DNA of 64,000 nucleotides from an uncultured Eubacteriales bacterium (GTDB lineage Bacteria; Bacillota; Clostridia; Oscillospirales; CAG-272). Positions 1 through 8,072 of this stretch are shown one piece after another. Position 1 is the first letter of the stretch. Each line of letters begins with the position of its first letter. A program made the translations under genes and the position numbers. The stretch covers positions 25,050 to 89,049 of the forward strand of contig CAKSZH010000012.1 in NCBI GenBank assembly GCA_934525675.1. Reading direction: 5' to 3'. Under the pieces are notes generated by a model. It had not been told where the DNA came from, searched no databases, and saw only the letters and a list, made by a program, of their open reading frames with translations.

Positions 1-261
1 GCGCATGACCGCGCGGACAGTGCCCGGTTTGTCTTCCCCAAGCGCTTCCGATACCATGCGGGTGGTGCCAAGGTAGATGCCGGAGGTCGCCAGCGTGAGG
101 GCAAAGGTAAAAACGCCGGACAGAAGCGAATAAAGTCCCATCGCCTCCGCACCGACTTTCGCGGAAATGTATACACTGAAACTGACCCCTGCCGTGCGTG
201 TGAGAAGCGTCACGGCGGTCAGAAGAAGTGCCTGCCGGAAGATCCGCCCCGCCTGCTTCAT
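1..261 (-). CDS. SpoVB-like polysaccharide/lipid flippase, N-terminal part
   Basis: The first 87 codons of a minus-strand gene run off the left edge. They start at ATG 261 after a GGTGATTGT leader. The visible protein begins with a basic tip (MKQAGRIFRQ), then hydrophobic segments with a G-A-E-x-M-G-L-Y-S-L motif and an S-G-I-Y-L-G-T-T-R-M-V-S-E stretch. This is the layout of the first two helices of the MOP/SpoVB family, where 'GAEGMGLYQ' and 'KLVSE' are typical. Family members flip lipid-linked precursors across the membrane, and SpoVB acts in spore cortex synthesis. The subfamily (SpoVB, MurJ or another exporter) cannot be settled from 87 residues. Confidence 0.6.
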   Translation of the reverse strand, partial: MKQAGRIFRQALLLTAVTLLTRTAGVSFSVYISAKVGAEAMGLYSLLSGVFTFALTLATSGIYLGTTRMVSEALGEDKPGTVRAVMR

Positions 262-530
262 ACAATCACCTGTCTTTCGTTTTATTGTATGAATGTGACA
301 AAAATAAAAGAAGCGGAATTTTCAGTGGCTTTTTTATCAATTCGACTTGACAAACGCACCTGCCTGCTATATGATATATACGCGCTTTGGGAAAACGTCG
401 ATGAAACGGCAGGGTTTTCCCATGTATTCCGCACAGCCGGACGGCTCTGCGGTAAGAATTTGATCGGAGTCACGGCGACGTTTGCCTGTGATCCTGTTTA
501 TCTGAATCCGGATGTAAAGGAGGGAAACCG
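262..530. other. Intergenic region between SpoVB-like gene and rubredoxin
   Basis: No convincing gene. It holds the rubredoxin promoter (347-375) and an untranslated leader of about 150 bases before the ribosome binding site. A reading frame through this region (289-726) is a shadow of the rubredoxin frame. Confidence 0.6.
347..375 (+). promoter_or_regulatory. Promoter for rubredoxin
   Basis: TTGACA (347-352), 17 bases, TATGAT (370-375): a near-consensus vegetative promoter. The leader to the start codon is about 150 bases. Confidence 0.7.
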
Positions 531-740
531 ATGGAAAAGTTTGTATGCGAACTGTGCGGATATGTGTATGATTCCGCGCAGGGTGATCCGGAAAACGGAA
601 TCGCTCCCGGTACGGAATTTGATGAGTTGCCGGAAGACTGGATCTGCCCGCTTTGCGGTGCAACGAAAGAGGACTTTGAAAAAATGCCCGATGAAGGGGA
701 CGACATGGAGTCTTCTTCCGGACTGATGGATGAAAACTGA
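531..740 (+). CDS. Rubredoxin
   Basis: Small electron carrier with one iron held by four cysteines. The 69-residue protein has both knuckles in order: CELCGYVYD (Cys6, Cys9) and CPLCGA (Cys39, Cys42), with the usual G-D-P-E-N-G-I-A-P-G-T linker between them. The first 52 residues match a classic rubredoxin. The last 17 are an acidic tail (DEGDDMESSS) that is not part of the fold. AAAGGAGGG sits just before ATG 531. It is a single-gene unit between its own promoter and a strong terminator. In anaerobes rubredoxin usually serves oxygen or peroxide reductases, but no such partner is next to it. Confidence 0.95.
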   Translation: MEKFVCELCGYVYDSAQGDPENGIAPGTEFDELPEDWICPLCGATKEDFEKMPDEGDDMESSSGLMDEN

Positions 741-774
741 CGGGAAGGGTACCTGTGACCCGCTTCTGGGGAAG

Positions 775-820
775 CGGCGGTGTAAAAACTCGCAGAGAGT
801 GATTTTACACCGCCGTTTTT
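775..820 (+). terminator. Rho-independent terminator after rubredoxin
   Basis: Perfect 13-base-pair stem (775-787 with 803-815) followed by TTTTT. Confidence 0.9.
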
Positions 821-821
821 C

Positions 822-850
822 TTGCATTGCAGGGGAAACTGTGGTATACT
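822..850 (+). promoter_or_regulatory. Promoter for polA
   Basis: TTGCAT (822-827), 17 bases, TATACT (845-850), starting directly behind the rubredoxin terminator. Confidence 0.7.
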
Positions 851-903
851 GAAACTAACATGGTTCAACCAGGACGACAGGACAGAGGAAAGCGGGGAAC
901 AGT

Positions 904-3426
904 ATGAAAAAACTACTTGCGGTGGATGGGAACAGTATTCTCAACCGTGCATTTTACGGCGTGCGCGCGCTCACCAATCGGGACGGTTTCCCGACCAATG
1001 CGCTCTTCGGTATGGTCAACATGATCGAGCGGCAGGTGGTGGCACTTCATCCGGATTACCTGGCGGTCGCGTTTGATTTGCACGCCCCGACCTTCCGCCA
1101 TAAGATGTATGACGCATACAAGGCGGGACGCCGCCCGATGCCGGACGAATTGCGCCGGCAGTTTCCCGTGGCGAAGGACTGCCTTTCCATGTTCGGCTTT
1201 CACATTCTGGAGGCGGAGGGGTATGAGGCAGATGACATTCTCGGCACGCTTGCAAAAATGAGTACAGAGGCGGACTCGGAAGCATATCTTCTGACCGGTG
1301 ACCGCGATTCGCTGCAATTGATCGGAGAGAATACGCGGGTTCTGCTTGCTACCAATACCGAAACGCTCACCATGGACCGGGACGCGTTCTTTGCCAAGTA
1401 CGGTGTGGAGCCGACGCAATTTGTGGATGTCAAGGCGTTGATGGGCGATTCTTCGGACAATATTCCCGGCGTTCCCGGAATCGGGGAGAAAACGGCGCTG
1501 TCGCTGATCTCGCAGTTTTCGTCCCTTGACGGTGTGTACGCGCAGTATGAAGAGGCGAAGCTGACCCCGTCCGTTAAAACAAGACTCGCAAACGGCAAGG
1601 ACAGCGCGTATCTTTCCCGGAAGCTCGCGCGTATCTTTTGCGAGGTGCCGCTCGGACTGACGCTGGACGACCTTTGCGACAAGGGAATCGACCGCCCCGC
1701 GCTTGCGGGATTGTTCCGCAAGCTGGAATTCACGTCATTCATCAAGCGCTTCGGTCTTGGCGGAGCGGAGAATGAGACGGGAACTGTTGCGACGGAGACC
1801 GCTTCCCGCATGGATATAAAAGAGGTCGGTGCAAAAGATCTGCCGGATGCCGACCCTGTTTCCGCGACGCTTACTGACGGAAAACTGACGGTGTATGACG
1901 GGGAGAACGTATACCGGTGTACCGATGCGCTCCCGGCGCTTTCGGAATATCTTTCCGCCCGCCGGACGATTCTCTATGACTGCAAACAGTTTTACAAGGA
2001 CGCACAGGCGGCGGGCGTGCATCTCCGTACCTGTTTCCGCGACGTTATGCTCGGCGCTTATATTGAGAATTCCGGAGAAGGCAGCTATGACCTGGATCGC
2101 CTGGTCAGCCGGTATCTCGGAGAGATCCGGCAGGAGAAACTGCCCGACGCGGTGTATCTGTATCGTCTCTCTCCCGTGATCGACGAAAAGATATCGGCAA
2201 GCGGTCAGGAAAAGCTGCTTTCCGACATTGAGCTTCCGCTTGCCGCCGTGCTCGCGGATATGGAACTTGCCGGCTTCCGCGTGGATACCGACGGCATTAC
2301 CGCGTTCGGAAGAGAACTGGAGGACACGGCAAAGCAACTGGAGGAGCGTATCTATTATTATGCGGGCGGGGAATTCAACGTCAATTCTCCGAAGCAGCTC
2401 GGCTCCGTCCTCTTTGAGCGACTGGGACTGCCCTCCGGGAAGAAGACCAAAACGGGGTATTCGACCAACGCAGAGGTCTTGGAAAAGCTGCGCCCCGTGC
2501 ATCCGATCATTGAGGAAATCCTCGAATACCGCCAGGTGACCAAGCTGAAGAGCACCTATGCCGACGGGCTGGTCAAGGTTGCGGACGCGGATGGCAGGAT
2601 TCACACAAGCTTCAAGCAGACGGGTACCGCTACGGGGCGGCTTTCCTCCGCGGAACCGAACCTGCAGAACATCCCCATCCGCACGGAGCTTGGTCGCAGG
2701 TTCCGAAAGTATTTTATTCCGGAGAACAGGGACTATGTGCTGATTGACGCGGACTATTCCCAGATCGAACTTCGCCTGCTTGCCGCCATTTCCGGCGACC
2801 GTCACATGACCGAGGCGTTCCTTGAGGGGCAGGACATTCACGCGTCCACCGCGGCGCGGGTGTTCGGTGTCCCGCAAAACGAAGTCACCACGGAACTGCG
2901 CAAGCGCGCCAAGGCGATCAATTTCGGGATTCTGTACGGTATGGGCGAGTTTTCCCTTGCGGAGGACCTCGGTATTTCCCGCTATCAGGCAAAGGCGTAC
3001 ATCGACAGCTATCTGTCCACCTATCCCGCCATTGACCGTTATTTGCACAATATTGTGAAAGAGGGCTACGAAAAGGGCTATGTGACCACCATGTTCGGCA
3101 GACGCCGCTATATTCCTGAGCTTGCGGCGCACAACAAGAACCTCAATCACTTCGGCGAGCGGGTCGCGATGAACAGTCCGATCCAGGGTTCTGCCGCCGA
3201 CATCATCAAGATTGCCATGATCCGCGTTTCCGACCGACTGAAAAAGAGCGGAATCGATGCGCGGCTGATCCTTCAGGTACACGATGAATTGCTTGTGGAG
3301 GCAAACCGCAACTGCGTGGATGAGGCTTATGCGATTCTCAAGGAGGAGATGGAACACGCGGTTGATCTGCCGGTGCCGCTCCGCGTCGGGATCGCATCGG
3401 GCGACAACTGGTTTGACGCACATTAA
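904..3426 (+). CDS. polA: DNA polymerase I
   Basis: Repair and Okazaki-fragment polymerase of 840 residues. Residues 1-290 are the 5'-3' exonuclease with its helix-hairpin-helix (GVPGIGEKTA near 190). Residues about 310-540 are the vestigial 3'-5' exonuclease fold. The rest is the family A polymerase: motif A DADYSQIELR near 615, motif B RKRAKAINFGILYG near 665 and motif C VHDE near 793. The D-x-E proofreading motif found in E. coli is absent from the middle domain (LTDGKLTVYDGENV at its expected place), so it is probably proofreading-deficient, like Bacillus and Thermus Pol I. AGGAAAG precedes ATG 904. Transcribed alone from its own promoter. Confidence 0.97.
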   Translation: MKKLLAVDGNSILNRAFYGVRALTNRDGFPTNALFGMVNMIERQVVALHPDYLAVAFDLHAPTFRHKMYDAYKAGRRPMPDELRRQFPVAKDCLSMFGFHILEAEGYEADDILGTLAKMSTEADSEAYLLTGDRDSLQLIGENTRVLLATNTETLTMDRDAFFAKYGVEPTQFVDVKALMGDSSDNIPGVPGIGEKTALSLISQFSSLDGVYAQYEEAKLTPSVKTRLANGKDSAYLSRKLARIFCEVPLGLTLDDLCDKGIDRPALAGLFRKLEFTSFIKRFGLGGAENETGTVATETASRMDIKEVGAKDLPDADPVSATLTDGKLTVYDGENVYRCTDALPALSEYLSARRTILYDCKQFYKDAQAAGVHLRTCFRDVMLGAYIENSGEGSYDLDRLVSRYLGEIRQEKLPDAVYLYRLSPVIDEKISASGQEKLLSDIELPLAAVLADMELAGFRVDTDGITAFGRELEDTAKQLEERIYYYAGGEFNVNSPKQLGSVLFERLGLPSGKKTKTGYSTNAEVLEKLRPVHPIIEEILEYRQVTKLKSTYADGLVKVADADGRIHTSFKQTGTATGRLSSAEPNLQNIPIRTELGRRFRKYFIPENRDYVLIDADYSQIELRLLAAISGDRHMTEAFLEGQDIHASTAARVFGVPQNEVTTELRKRAKAINFGILYGMGEFSLAEDLGISRYQAKAYIDSYLSTYPAIDRYLHNIVKEGYEKGYVTTMFGRRRYIPELAAHNKNLNHFGERVAMNSPIQGSAADIIKIAMIRVSDRLKKSGIDARLILQVHDELLVEANRNCVDEAYAILKEEMEHAVDLPVPLRVGIASGDNWFDAH

Positions 3427-3591
3427 TCGTCATTCCGTCGGGCTTGCGCAGTCCTGAAAAGGGGCAACTGCGGACAGTGACACGGAAGCGGCACGGAATT
3501 CCGGCACACCTCTTTGACCCGTATAATCCCCCTGAGGGGTAACTGTGGACGAAAACGGCACAGATAGTCCCGCACAGTATTTGCAAAACGG

Positions 3592-3623
3592 AACGCCGCC
3601 GACCGTGTCAGGTCGGCGGCGTT
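3592..3623 (-). terminator. Terminator after radA
   Basis: 13-base-pair stem (3592-3604 with 3611-3623), loop of six. On the minus strand it is followed by a short T-rich run. It lies between the convergent polA and radA genes and may stop both. Confidence 0.7.
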
Positions 3624-3646
3624 GTTGTACGTTTGTATGTAATTTG

Positions 3647-5032
3647 TCACTTATCATCGGGAACGACCAGCACCTTGAGTGCCTCGTAGATGCCGCGGAT
3701 GGGGATCAGCTCCACGCCGCAGTCGATCTTTCGCTTTTCAACGTTGCGGTAGGGAACGATGACGCGGCGGAAGCCGATGCGTTCCGCCTCGTGGATGCGT
3801 ACCTCCAGATTGGAGACTGCGCGGCATTCGCCGCCGAGCCCCAGTTCGCCGAGCGCGATGACGTCATCCGGAATGATCCGGTCGGTCATGGAGGAAACGA
3901 GCGCGAGTGCGACCGCAACGTCCGATGCAGGCTCGTCGATCCGCAAGCCGCCGATGACGTTGAGGTAAACGTCGTTCTGATAAAATTTCATGTTGAGCCG
4001 CTTTTCCAGCACCGCGATAATCAGGCACATCCGGTTGTAATCTATGCCGTTGGTGGTACGTCTGGGGGCGGGGAAGGCGGTCTGAGAAACCAGCGCCTGG
4101 ATTTCCGCGATGATGGGGCGTGTGCCTTCCATTGTACAGACGGCGCAGTTTCCGGAGATGTTGCGGGGGCGACCCGCAAGCAGCATTTCCGAAGGATTGG
4201 GAACCTCCTCAAGTCCCTTGTCGGTCATTTCAAACACGCCGATTTCGTTGGTCGAACTGTAACGGTTCTTGATGGCGCGGATAATCCGGTAGGATTGCTG
4301 TCTTTCGCCTTCAAAGTACAGAACCGCGTCCACCATGTGTTCGAGCACCTTGGGACCCGCGATACTGCCTTCTTTGTTGACATGTCCGACGAGGAGCACC
4401 GAGATGCCCTCGCTTTTAGCCTTGGCAATAAAAGCGAGCGCGGCTTCCTTGACCTGCGTGATGCTTCCCGGAGCAGATGCGACCAGCTCCGAGTACATGG
4501 TCTGAATGGAGTCCACGATGATGACGTCCGGCTTGACTCCGGACGCTTCCGAAAGCACCCGTTCCATGTTGGTTTCGGTCAGAATGAAGAGGTTGTCCCC
4601 CCTCACGCCGAGCCGCTTGGCGCGGAGCTTGAGCTGACCGCCCGATTCCTCGCCGGAGACATAAAGCACCTTGCGGTCGATTCCGAGCCTGTCCGAAATC
4701 TGCATGAGCAGGGTGGACTTACCGATACCGGGCTCGCCGGAAATGAGCACGACCGAGCCGTGTACGAGTCCTCCTCCGAGCACGCGGTCAAGCTCGCCGA
4801 GCCCCGTCCCCGTGCGGATATACTCGGGCATTTCCAGGTCGTGGTAAGCGACCGTGTGCGCGTCGGACGGGACGACGGAGACCCGCTTCGGCGCCTTTTT
4901 TTCGGCTGGCGACGTGTCGATCACGTCCTCGACAAGCGTATTCCACGCGCCGCAAGCGGGACATTTCCCGAGCCATTTCGGGCTGGTCTGCCCGCAGGCG
5001 GAGCAAACGTAAACGGTTTTGAGACCTTTCAT
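3647..5032 (-). CDS. radA: DNA repair protein RadA/Sms
   Basis: RecA-like ATPase that promotes branch migration during recombination repair. It has 461 residues from ATG 5032, chosen because GGGAGG lies 7 bases upstream; an in-frame extension to 5086 has no such site. Order of domains: C4 zinc finger (CSAC at 10-13, CPAC at 24-27), RecA core with Walker A GEPGIGKST near 99-107, and a C-terminal Lon-like domain (ELGLGGECRAV). The RadA hallmark KNRFG(S/P)TNE reads KNRYSSTNE here (F to Y, G to S), an unusual change in a motif needed for branch migration in studied RadA proteins. It follows the CwlD-like amidase at 84 bases, probably on one transcript. Confidence 0.95.
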   Translation of the reverse strand: MKGLKTVYVCSACGQTSPKWLGKCPACGAWNTLVEDVIDTSPAEKKAPKRVSVVPSDAHTVAYHDLEMPEYIRTGTGLGELDRVLGGGLVHGSVVLISGEPGIGKSTLLMQISDRLGIDRKVLYVSGEESGGQLKLRAKRLGVRGDNLFILTETNMERVLSEASGVKPDVIIVDSIQTMYSELVASAPGSITQVKEAALAFIAKAKSEGISVLLVGHVNKEGSIAGPKVLEHMVDAVLYFEGERQQSYRIIRAIKNRYSSTNEIGVFEMTDKGLEEVPNPSEMLLAGRPRNISGNCAVCTMEGTRPIIAEIQALVSQTAFPAPRRTTNGIDYNRMCLIIAVLEKRLNMKFYQNDVYLNVIGGLRIDEPASDVAVALALVSSMTDRIIPDDVIALGELGLGGECRAVSNLEVRIHEAERIGFRRVIVPYRNVEKRKIDCGVELIPIRGIYEALKVLVVPDDK

Positions 5033-5116
5033 GTCGGACCTCCCGGAAGAAGAGCTTGGTTCCTTGCCGTACCGAGGGAACCTCACCTCCCATTATACCG
5101 CCAGAGAGGCAAAAAA

Positions 5117-5887
5117 TCAAGGGCTTTGTGTCCCGTCCTGCCCGGTTTTCTCCGCGCCGTCCAGAATCGCCGACGCGATGAAGAACGCAAGTTCCCGGCG
5201 GTAAACGGGATCTGACAGTCGCGCCGCCTCGTCCGGGTTGGAAAGAAATCCGCACTCCACGAGAACCGCGGGGCAGTGCAACCTGTCAAGCAGGAAAATG
5301 TTGCTCCCCGCCTTTTTGATGTGCCGGGTGTTGTCATTCTGCAGGTGCGCGGCGACGGTTTTCTGAATCCGTTCGGCGTACTCCTCGGAGCGTTTGTCAT
5401 TCGGCGAATACCAGACCTGAAGCCCGTGGTATTTCCGGTCGGGAAAGGCGTTCATGTGAATACTGACAAACAGGTCGGGGGTTATCTTTTCCCCGACGGC
5501 GAGCCGCGCGGCAAGGTCCAGTGCTTTTTTTCGCCCGTTGTAATCGGTGCTCCGGTCGTAGAGCAGGATGTCTTCCGTTCTTGTCATAATGACACGAGCG
5601 CCGGTTGCCTCAAGAATTTCCTTAACATGAAAAGCAATGTCCAGATTGAGATTCTTTTCCGGCGTACCGTTTTCGTCCGATGTGCCGCCGTCCTCGCCCC
5701 CGTGTCCTGCGTCGATCACGACAGTCAGGATGCGGCTGTCCGCCCCCGCGTCCGTATCTTTACCGGCTTTTGCCGTGCGGATACTGCCGCAGGAGGAGAT
5801 CAGGAGAAACAGCCCCGCCGAGACTGCACAAAAGGCAAGAACGAACGCGATATATTTCAGCGTTTTTGTAAGTGCCGCGTGTTTCAT
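5117..5887 (-). CDS. cwlD: N-acetylmuramoyl-L-alanine amidase, CwlD type
   Basis: Amidase_3 zinc hydrolase that cleaves the muramoyl-alanine bond. In spore formers CwlD makes the muramic-lactam of the cortex. The 256-residue protein has an N-terminal membrane segment (about 10-32) ending in ISSC, which could be a lipobox. The catalytic domain keeps all metal and acid residues: H62 in DAGHGG, E77 in PEKNLNL, H144 in SIHMNAF and E211 in VLVECGFLSN. Length and single-domain form fit CwlD rather than a multi-repeat autolysin. It sits upstream of radA on the minus strand. A sigma-E-like sequence lies in front of it. Confidence 0.85.
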   Translation of the reverse strand: MKHAALTKTLKYIAFVLAFCAVSAGLFLLISSCGSIRTAKAGKDTDAGADSRILTVVIDAGHGGEDGGTSDENGTPEKNLNLDIAFHVKEILEATGARVIMTRTEDILLYDRSTDYNGRKKALDLAARLAVGEKITPDLFVSIHMNAFPDRKYHGLQVWYSPNDKRSEEYAERIQKTVAAHLQNDNTRHIKKAGSNIFLLDRLHCPAVLVECGFLSNPDEAARLSDPVYRRELAFFIASAILDGAEKTGQDGTQSP

Positions 5888-5905
5888 AGCATCACCTTCC
5901 GCCCT

Positions 5906-5934
5906 ATCTTATGAAGCGGCGCGGAAAAAGATAC
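5906..5934 (-). promoter_or_regulatory. Possible sporulation (sigma-E-like) promoter for cwlD
   Basis: On the minus strand, GTATCTTT (5927-5934) and CATAAGAT (5906-5913) are 13 bases apart. Each matches 6 of 8 positions of the Bacillus sigma-E boxes; the spacing is one or two short. No sigma-A promoter is evident here. B. subtilis cwlD is sigma-E dependent. Confidence 0.3.
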
Positions 5935-5963
5935 TTGCGGGTGGGAAAGTGCCGGGGTATGAC

Positions 5964-6000
5964 AAAAAGCAGGGCTGCCGGAAAGGCAACCCTGCTTTTT
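5964..6000 (-). terminator. Terminator after acpP
   Basis: 16-base stem with one G-T pair (5964-5979 with 5985-6000), five-base loop and a T run on the minus strand. Confidence 0.85.
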
Positions 6001-6024
6001 ATCCGGGCGGAATCCGCCCTTTTC

Positions 6025-6249
6025 TTACTGCTTGGATTCGAGATAAGCGACCACATCGCCGACAGTGACGAATCTGTGGATATCGTCATCGTCGATGGTA
6101 ATGCCGAATTTATCCTCGCAGAGCATGACCAGATCGGCAAGCTCAATCGAATTGATACCAAGATCTGCGGAAAGCTCTGCCTCGGGAGTAATATCCTTCT
6201 CCTCGACCTGAAGCTCTTCCATTAAAATGGACTTCACTTTTTCAAACAT
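6025..6249 (-). CDS. acpP: Acyl carrier protein
   Basis: Carrier of growing acyl chains on a phosphopantetheine arm. It has 74 acidic residues with the four-helix ACP pattern. The attachment serine is S34 in DLGINSIEL; the usual D-S-L is N-S-I here, seen in some clostridial ACPs. Strong ribosome site (CGGAGGACAAACAA before ATG 6249). It stands alone with its own promoter and terminator rather than inside a fab operon, so it could be the housekeeping ACP or a dedicated second one. Confidence 0.93.
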   Translation of the reverse strand: MFEKVKSILMEELQVEEKDITPEAELSADLGINSIELADLVMLCEDKFGITIDDDDIHRFVTVGDVVAYLESKQ

Positions 6250-6294
6250 TTGTTTGTCCTCCGATCAGAATACTGAATCACAACATCGTTTGTC

Positions 6295-6323
6295 ATTATA
6301 GCGCAAAGCACAGATTTTGTCAA
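6295..6323 (-). promoter_or_regulatory. Promoter for acpP
   Basis: Minus strand TTGACA (6318-6323), 17 bases, TATAAT (6295-6300): perfect consensus, expected for a highly expressed gene. Confidence 0.85.
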
Positions 6324-6358
6324 CAGGAATTTGCACTTTTCCCTCAGCTGTTCCGGAT

Positions 6359-6904
6359 TCACACGACAGTGTCAGACAGTTCAAGGATCGGAATGGTCCG
6401 GCAGCAGATCTTCGCAAGGTCATCCGGATTTTCCTTTTTGCCGTTACAGATCCAGTACAGAAAAACTGCGTAGAATCCGCCGGCACAGCTGCTGATGCGA
6501 TATTCCGCTTCCGCCGAGGTATCATTCGGCAGGAAGGTCTCACGCATGTACTTTTTGACATTCTGATAGATCAGTTCGCCGAGATGTGCGCGGTAGGTGG
6601 CAATTCCGATGTCGCTGTGTTCCCCGAGCTCAATAAGCAGAGTCCTGAAATACGTATGCGCATCTCCGGCAGAACAGGACCGTGAGAGTATTTCGTGAAT
6701 GTGTTCCCCGACTTCTTCCATGTATTTATTCAGAATGTCATCCTTTGAAACGTAATTCCGGTAATAAGCCATGCGGGAGACCCCGGCGCGGTTGGCAATG
6801 TCCGTAATGGAAATAGAATTGTAGGGTTTGATTTTCATCAGTTCAATCAGAGCTGTGACGATACACTCTTTGGCAAAAACATTCGCACTGTTTTTCCGTT
6901 TCAT
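6359..6904 (-). CDS. TetR/AcrR family transcriptional regulator
   Basis: DNA-binding repressor of 181 residues from ATG 6904 (AAGGGGG about 10 bases upstream). The longer frame to 7006 lacks a ribosome site and crosses the divergent promoter. The N-terminal helix-turn-helix is clear: ALIELMKIKPYNSISITDIA then AGVSRMAYYRNYVSKDDIL. The rest is an all-helical ligand domain with a small hydrophobic patch near its end (FYAVFLYWIC). It is divergent from degV, and a palindrome covers the degV -10 box, so degV and itself are likely targets. The ligand is unknown; a fatty acid or acyl-CoA would fit the DegV and ACP neighbours. Confidence 0.88.
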   Translation of the reverse strand: MKRKNSANVFAKECIVTALIELMKIKPYNSISITDIANRAGVSRMAYYRNYVSKDDILNKYMEEVGEHIHEILSRSCSAGDAHTYFRTLLIELGEHSDIGIATYRAHLGELIYQNVKKYMRETFLPNDTSAEAEYRISSCAGGFYAVFLYWICNGKKENPDDLAKICCRTIPILELSDTVV

Positions 6905-6945
6905 TGGCAGATACCCCCTTTTTGTCACTGAACCGCCGTTCGGGA

Positions 6946-6974
6946 TTGACAAACAGAAAAAAACATGGTAAACT
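6946..6974 (+). promoter_or_regulatory. Promoter for degV
   Basis: TTGACA (6946-6951), 17 bases, TAAACT (6969-6974). The -10 box is overlapped by a palindrome. Confidence 0.75.
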
Positions 6975-6983
6975 AATTTAGTT
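6971..6983. promoter_or_regulatory. Candidate TetR operator on the degV promoter
   Basis: AACTAA-T-TTAGTT, a perfect 6+6 palindrome covering the end of the -10 box and the likely start point. Its place between a divergent TetR gene and degV makes the adjacent regulator the obvious candidate binder. Confidence 0.45.
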
Positions 6984-7064
6984 AAATAATATTCATATTT
7001 TATCATGAACCTGATGTGTTGTCAATAGATTCACGTCAGAAAGAGTCAAAAAGAGGAGGGTCTT

Positions 7065-7934
7065 ATGAGCCGTACTTTTCAGCTGATCACCGATTCATCC
7101 TGCGATCTTCCCGCAGAGCTTGTAAAAAAACTTGACCTTGTGGTCGTCCCCCTGTACGTCACGATGGACAACGGGGAGAAAAACATTCCGAACGATTGCC
7201 TTGATATCAAGGAGTTTTACGGTCGGCTCCGCAACAAGGAAAGCATCAAAACGTCTGCGGTTGCGATCAGTGCATTTTCCGAAGTATTCGAGGAATACGC
7301 AAAGGCGGGAAAGGATATCCTCTATATCGGATTTTCCTCCGGACTCAGCGCAACCTATGCCGCCGGAAAAAATGCGGCGGAGGAAGTTTCGGAAAAGTAT
7401 CCGGACCGCAAGATCCTGACCGTGGATTCGCTCAGCGCGTCGATGGGGCAGGGGCTGCTTGTCTATCTGGTTGCCGGGTATGCAGACAGCGGCGTCAGTG
7501 TAGAGGACGCGGCAAAGTATGCGGAGGAACTCAGGCTTCGTGTCTGCCATGAATTCACGGTGGACGATCTGTTCTTCCTGCGCCGCGGCGGACGCGTCAG
7601 TGCTGCAACGGCAGTGGTCGGCTCCATGCTTGCCATCAAGCCGATCATGCACATGGACAACGAAGGTCATCTTATCGCGGTCGGCAAGGAGCGCGGAAGA
7701 CTGAATTCCCTCAAGAAACTGTGCGACAAATTGTGCGAAAATGCAGTCAACGCCAAGGAACAGACCGTGTTTATCAGCCACGGTGACTGCCTTGAGGACG
7801 CACAGAAGCTGGCGGATATGATCCGTGAACGTGCCGGGGTCAAGGACATTGTGATATCCTATGTCGGTCCTGTCATCGGTGCGCATTCCGGACCCGGAAC
7901 CGTGGCACTCTTCTTCGTCGCAGAAAAGCGCTGA
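7065..7934 (+). CDS. DegV family fatty-acid-binding protein
   Basis: DegV/FakB proteins bind a fatty acid and present it to the FakA kinase. The 289-residue protein has the full two-domain family layout: ITDSSCDLP at 6-14, KTSAVAISAF and GFSSGLSATY for the ligand pocket, TVDSLSASMGQG, RRGGRVS and a C-terminal SHGD segment. AGAGGAGGG precedes ATG 7065. Transcribed alone between its promoter and terminator and probably controlled by the divergent TetR regulator. FakA is not in the window. Confidence 0.93.
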   Translation: MSRTFQLITDSSCDLPAELVKKLDLVVVPLYVTMDNGEKNIPNDCLDIKEFYGRLRNKESIKTSAVAISAFSEVFEEYAKAGKDILYIGFSSGLSATYAAGKNAAEEVSEKYPDRKILTVDSLSASMGQGLLVYLVAGYADSGVSVEDAAKYAEELRLRVCHEFTVDDLFFLRRGGRVSAATAVVGSMLAIKPIMHMDNEGHLIAVGKERGRLNSLKKLCDKLCENAVNAKEQTVFISHGDCLEDAQKLADMIRERAGVKDIVISYVGPVIGAHSGPGTVALFFVAEKR

Positions 7935-7961
7935 TTGATTGTTTGCTGAATGAATATGTTT

Positions 7962-7993
7962 CCGCCCTGCCGCGACGCGGCAGGGCGGTTTTT
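7962..7993 (+). terminator. Terminator after degV
   Basis: 12-base-pair GC stem (7962-7973 with 7977-7988) and TTTTT. Confidence 0.9.
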
Positions 7994-8009
7994 GCTTTTT
8001 CCTCACGGA

Positions 8010-8038
8010 TTGACAAAATATAGTAACCGTGGTAAGAT
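8010..8038 (+). promoter_or_regulatory. Promoter for comEC
   Basis: TTGACA (8010-8015), 17 bases, TAAGAT (8033-8038). Confidence 0.75.
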
Positions 8039-8072
8039 GGTACTTGATAAAATCGCGAAGGGAGGGGCATAA

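Noticed and set aside
1735..3423. 562-codon minus-strand frame inside polA
   Set aside because: Exact antisense of a strongly conserved polymerase gene; the product has Arg/His/Val-rich shadow composition.
3427..3591. Two similar stretches (GGGGCAACTGCGGAC and GGGGTAACTGTGGAC) after polA
   Set aside because: Short and without flanking inverted repeats or gene content. Not enough to call a repeat element.
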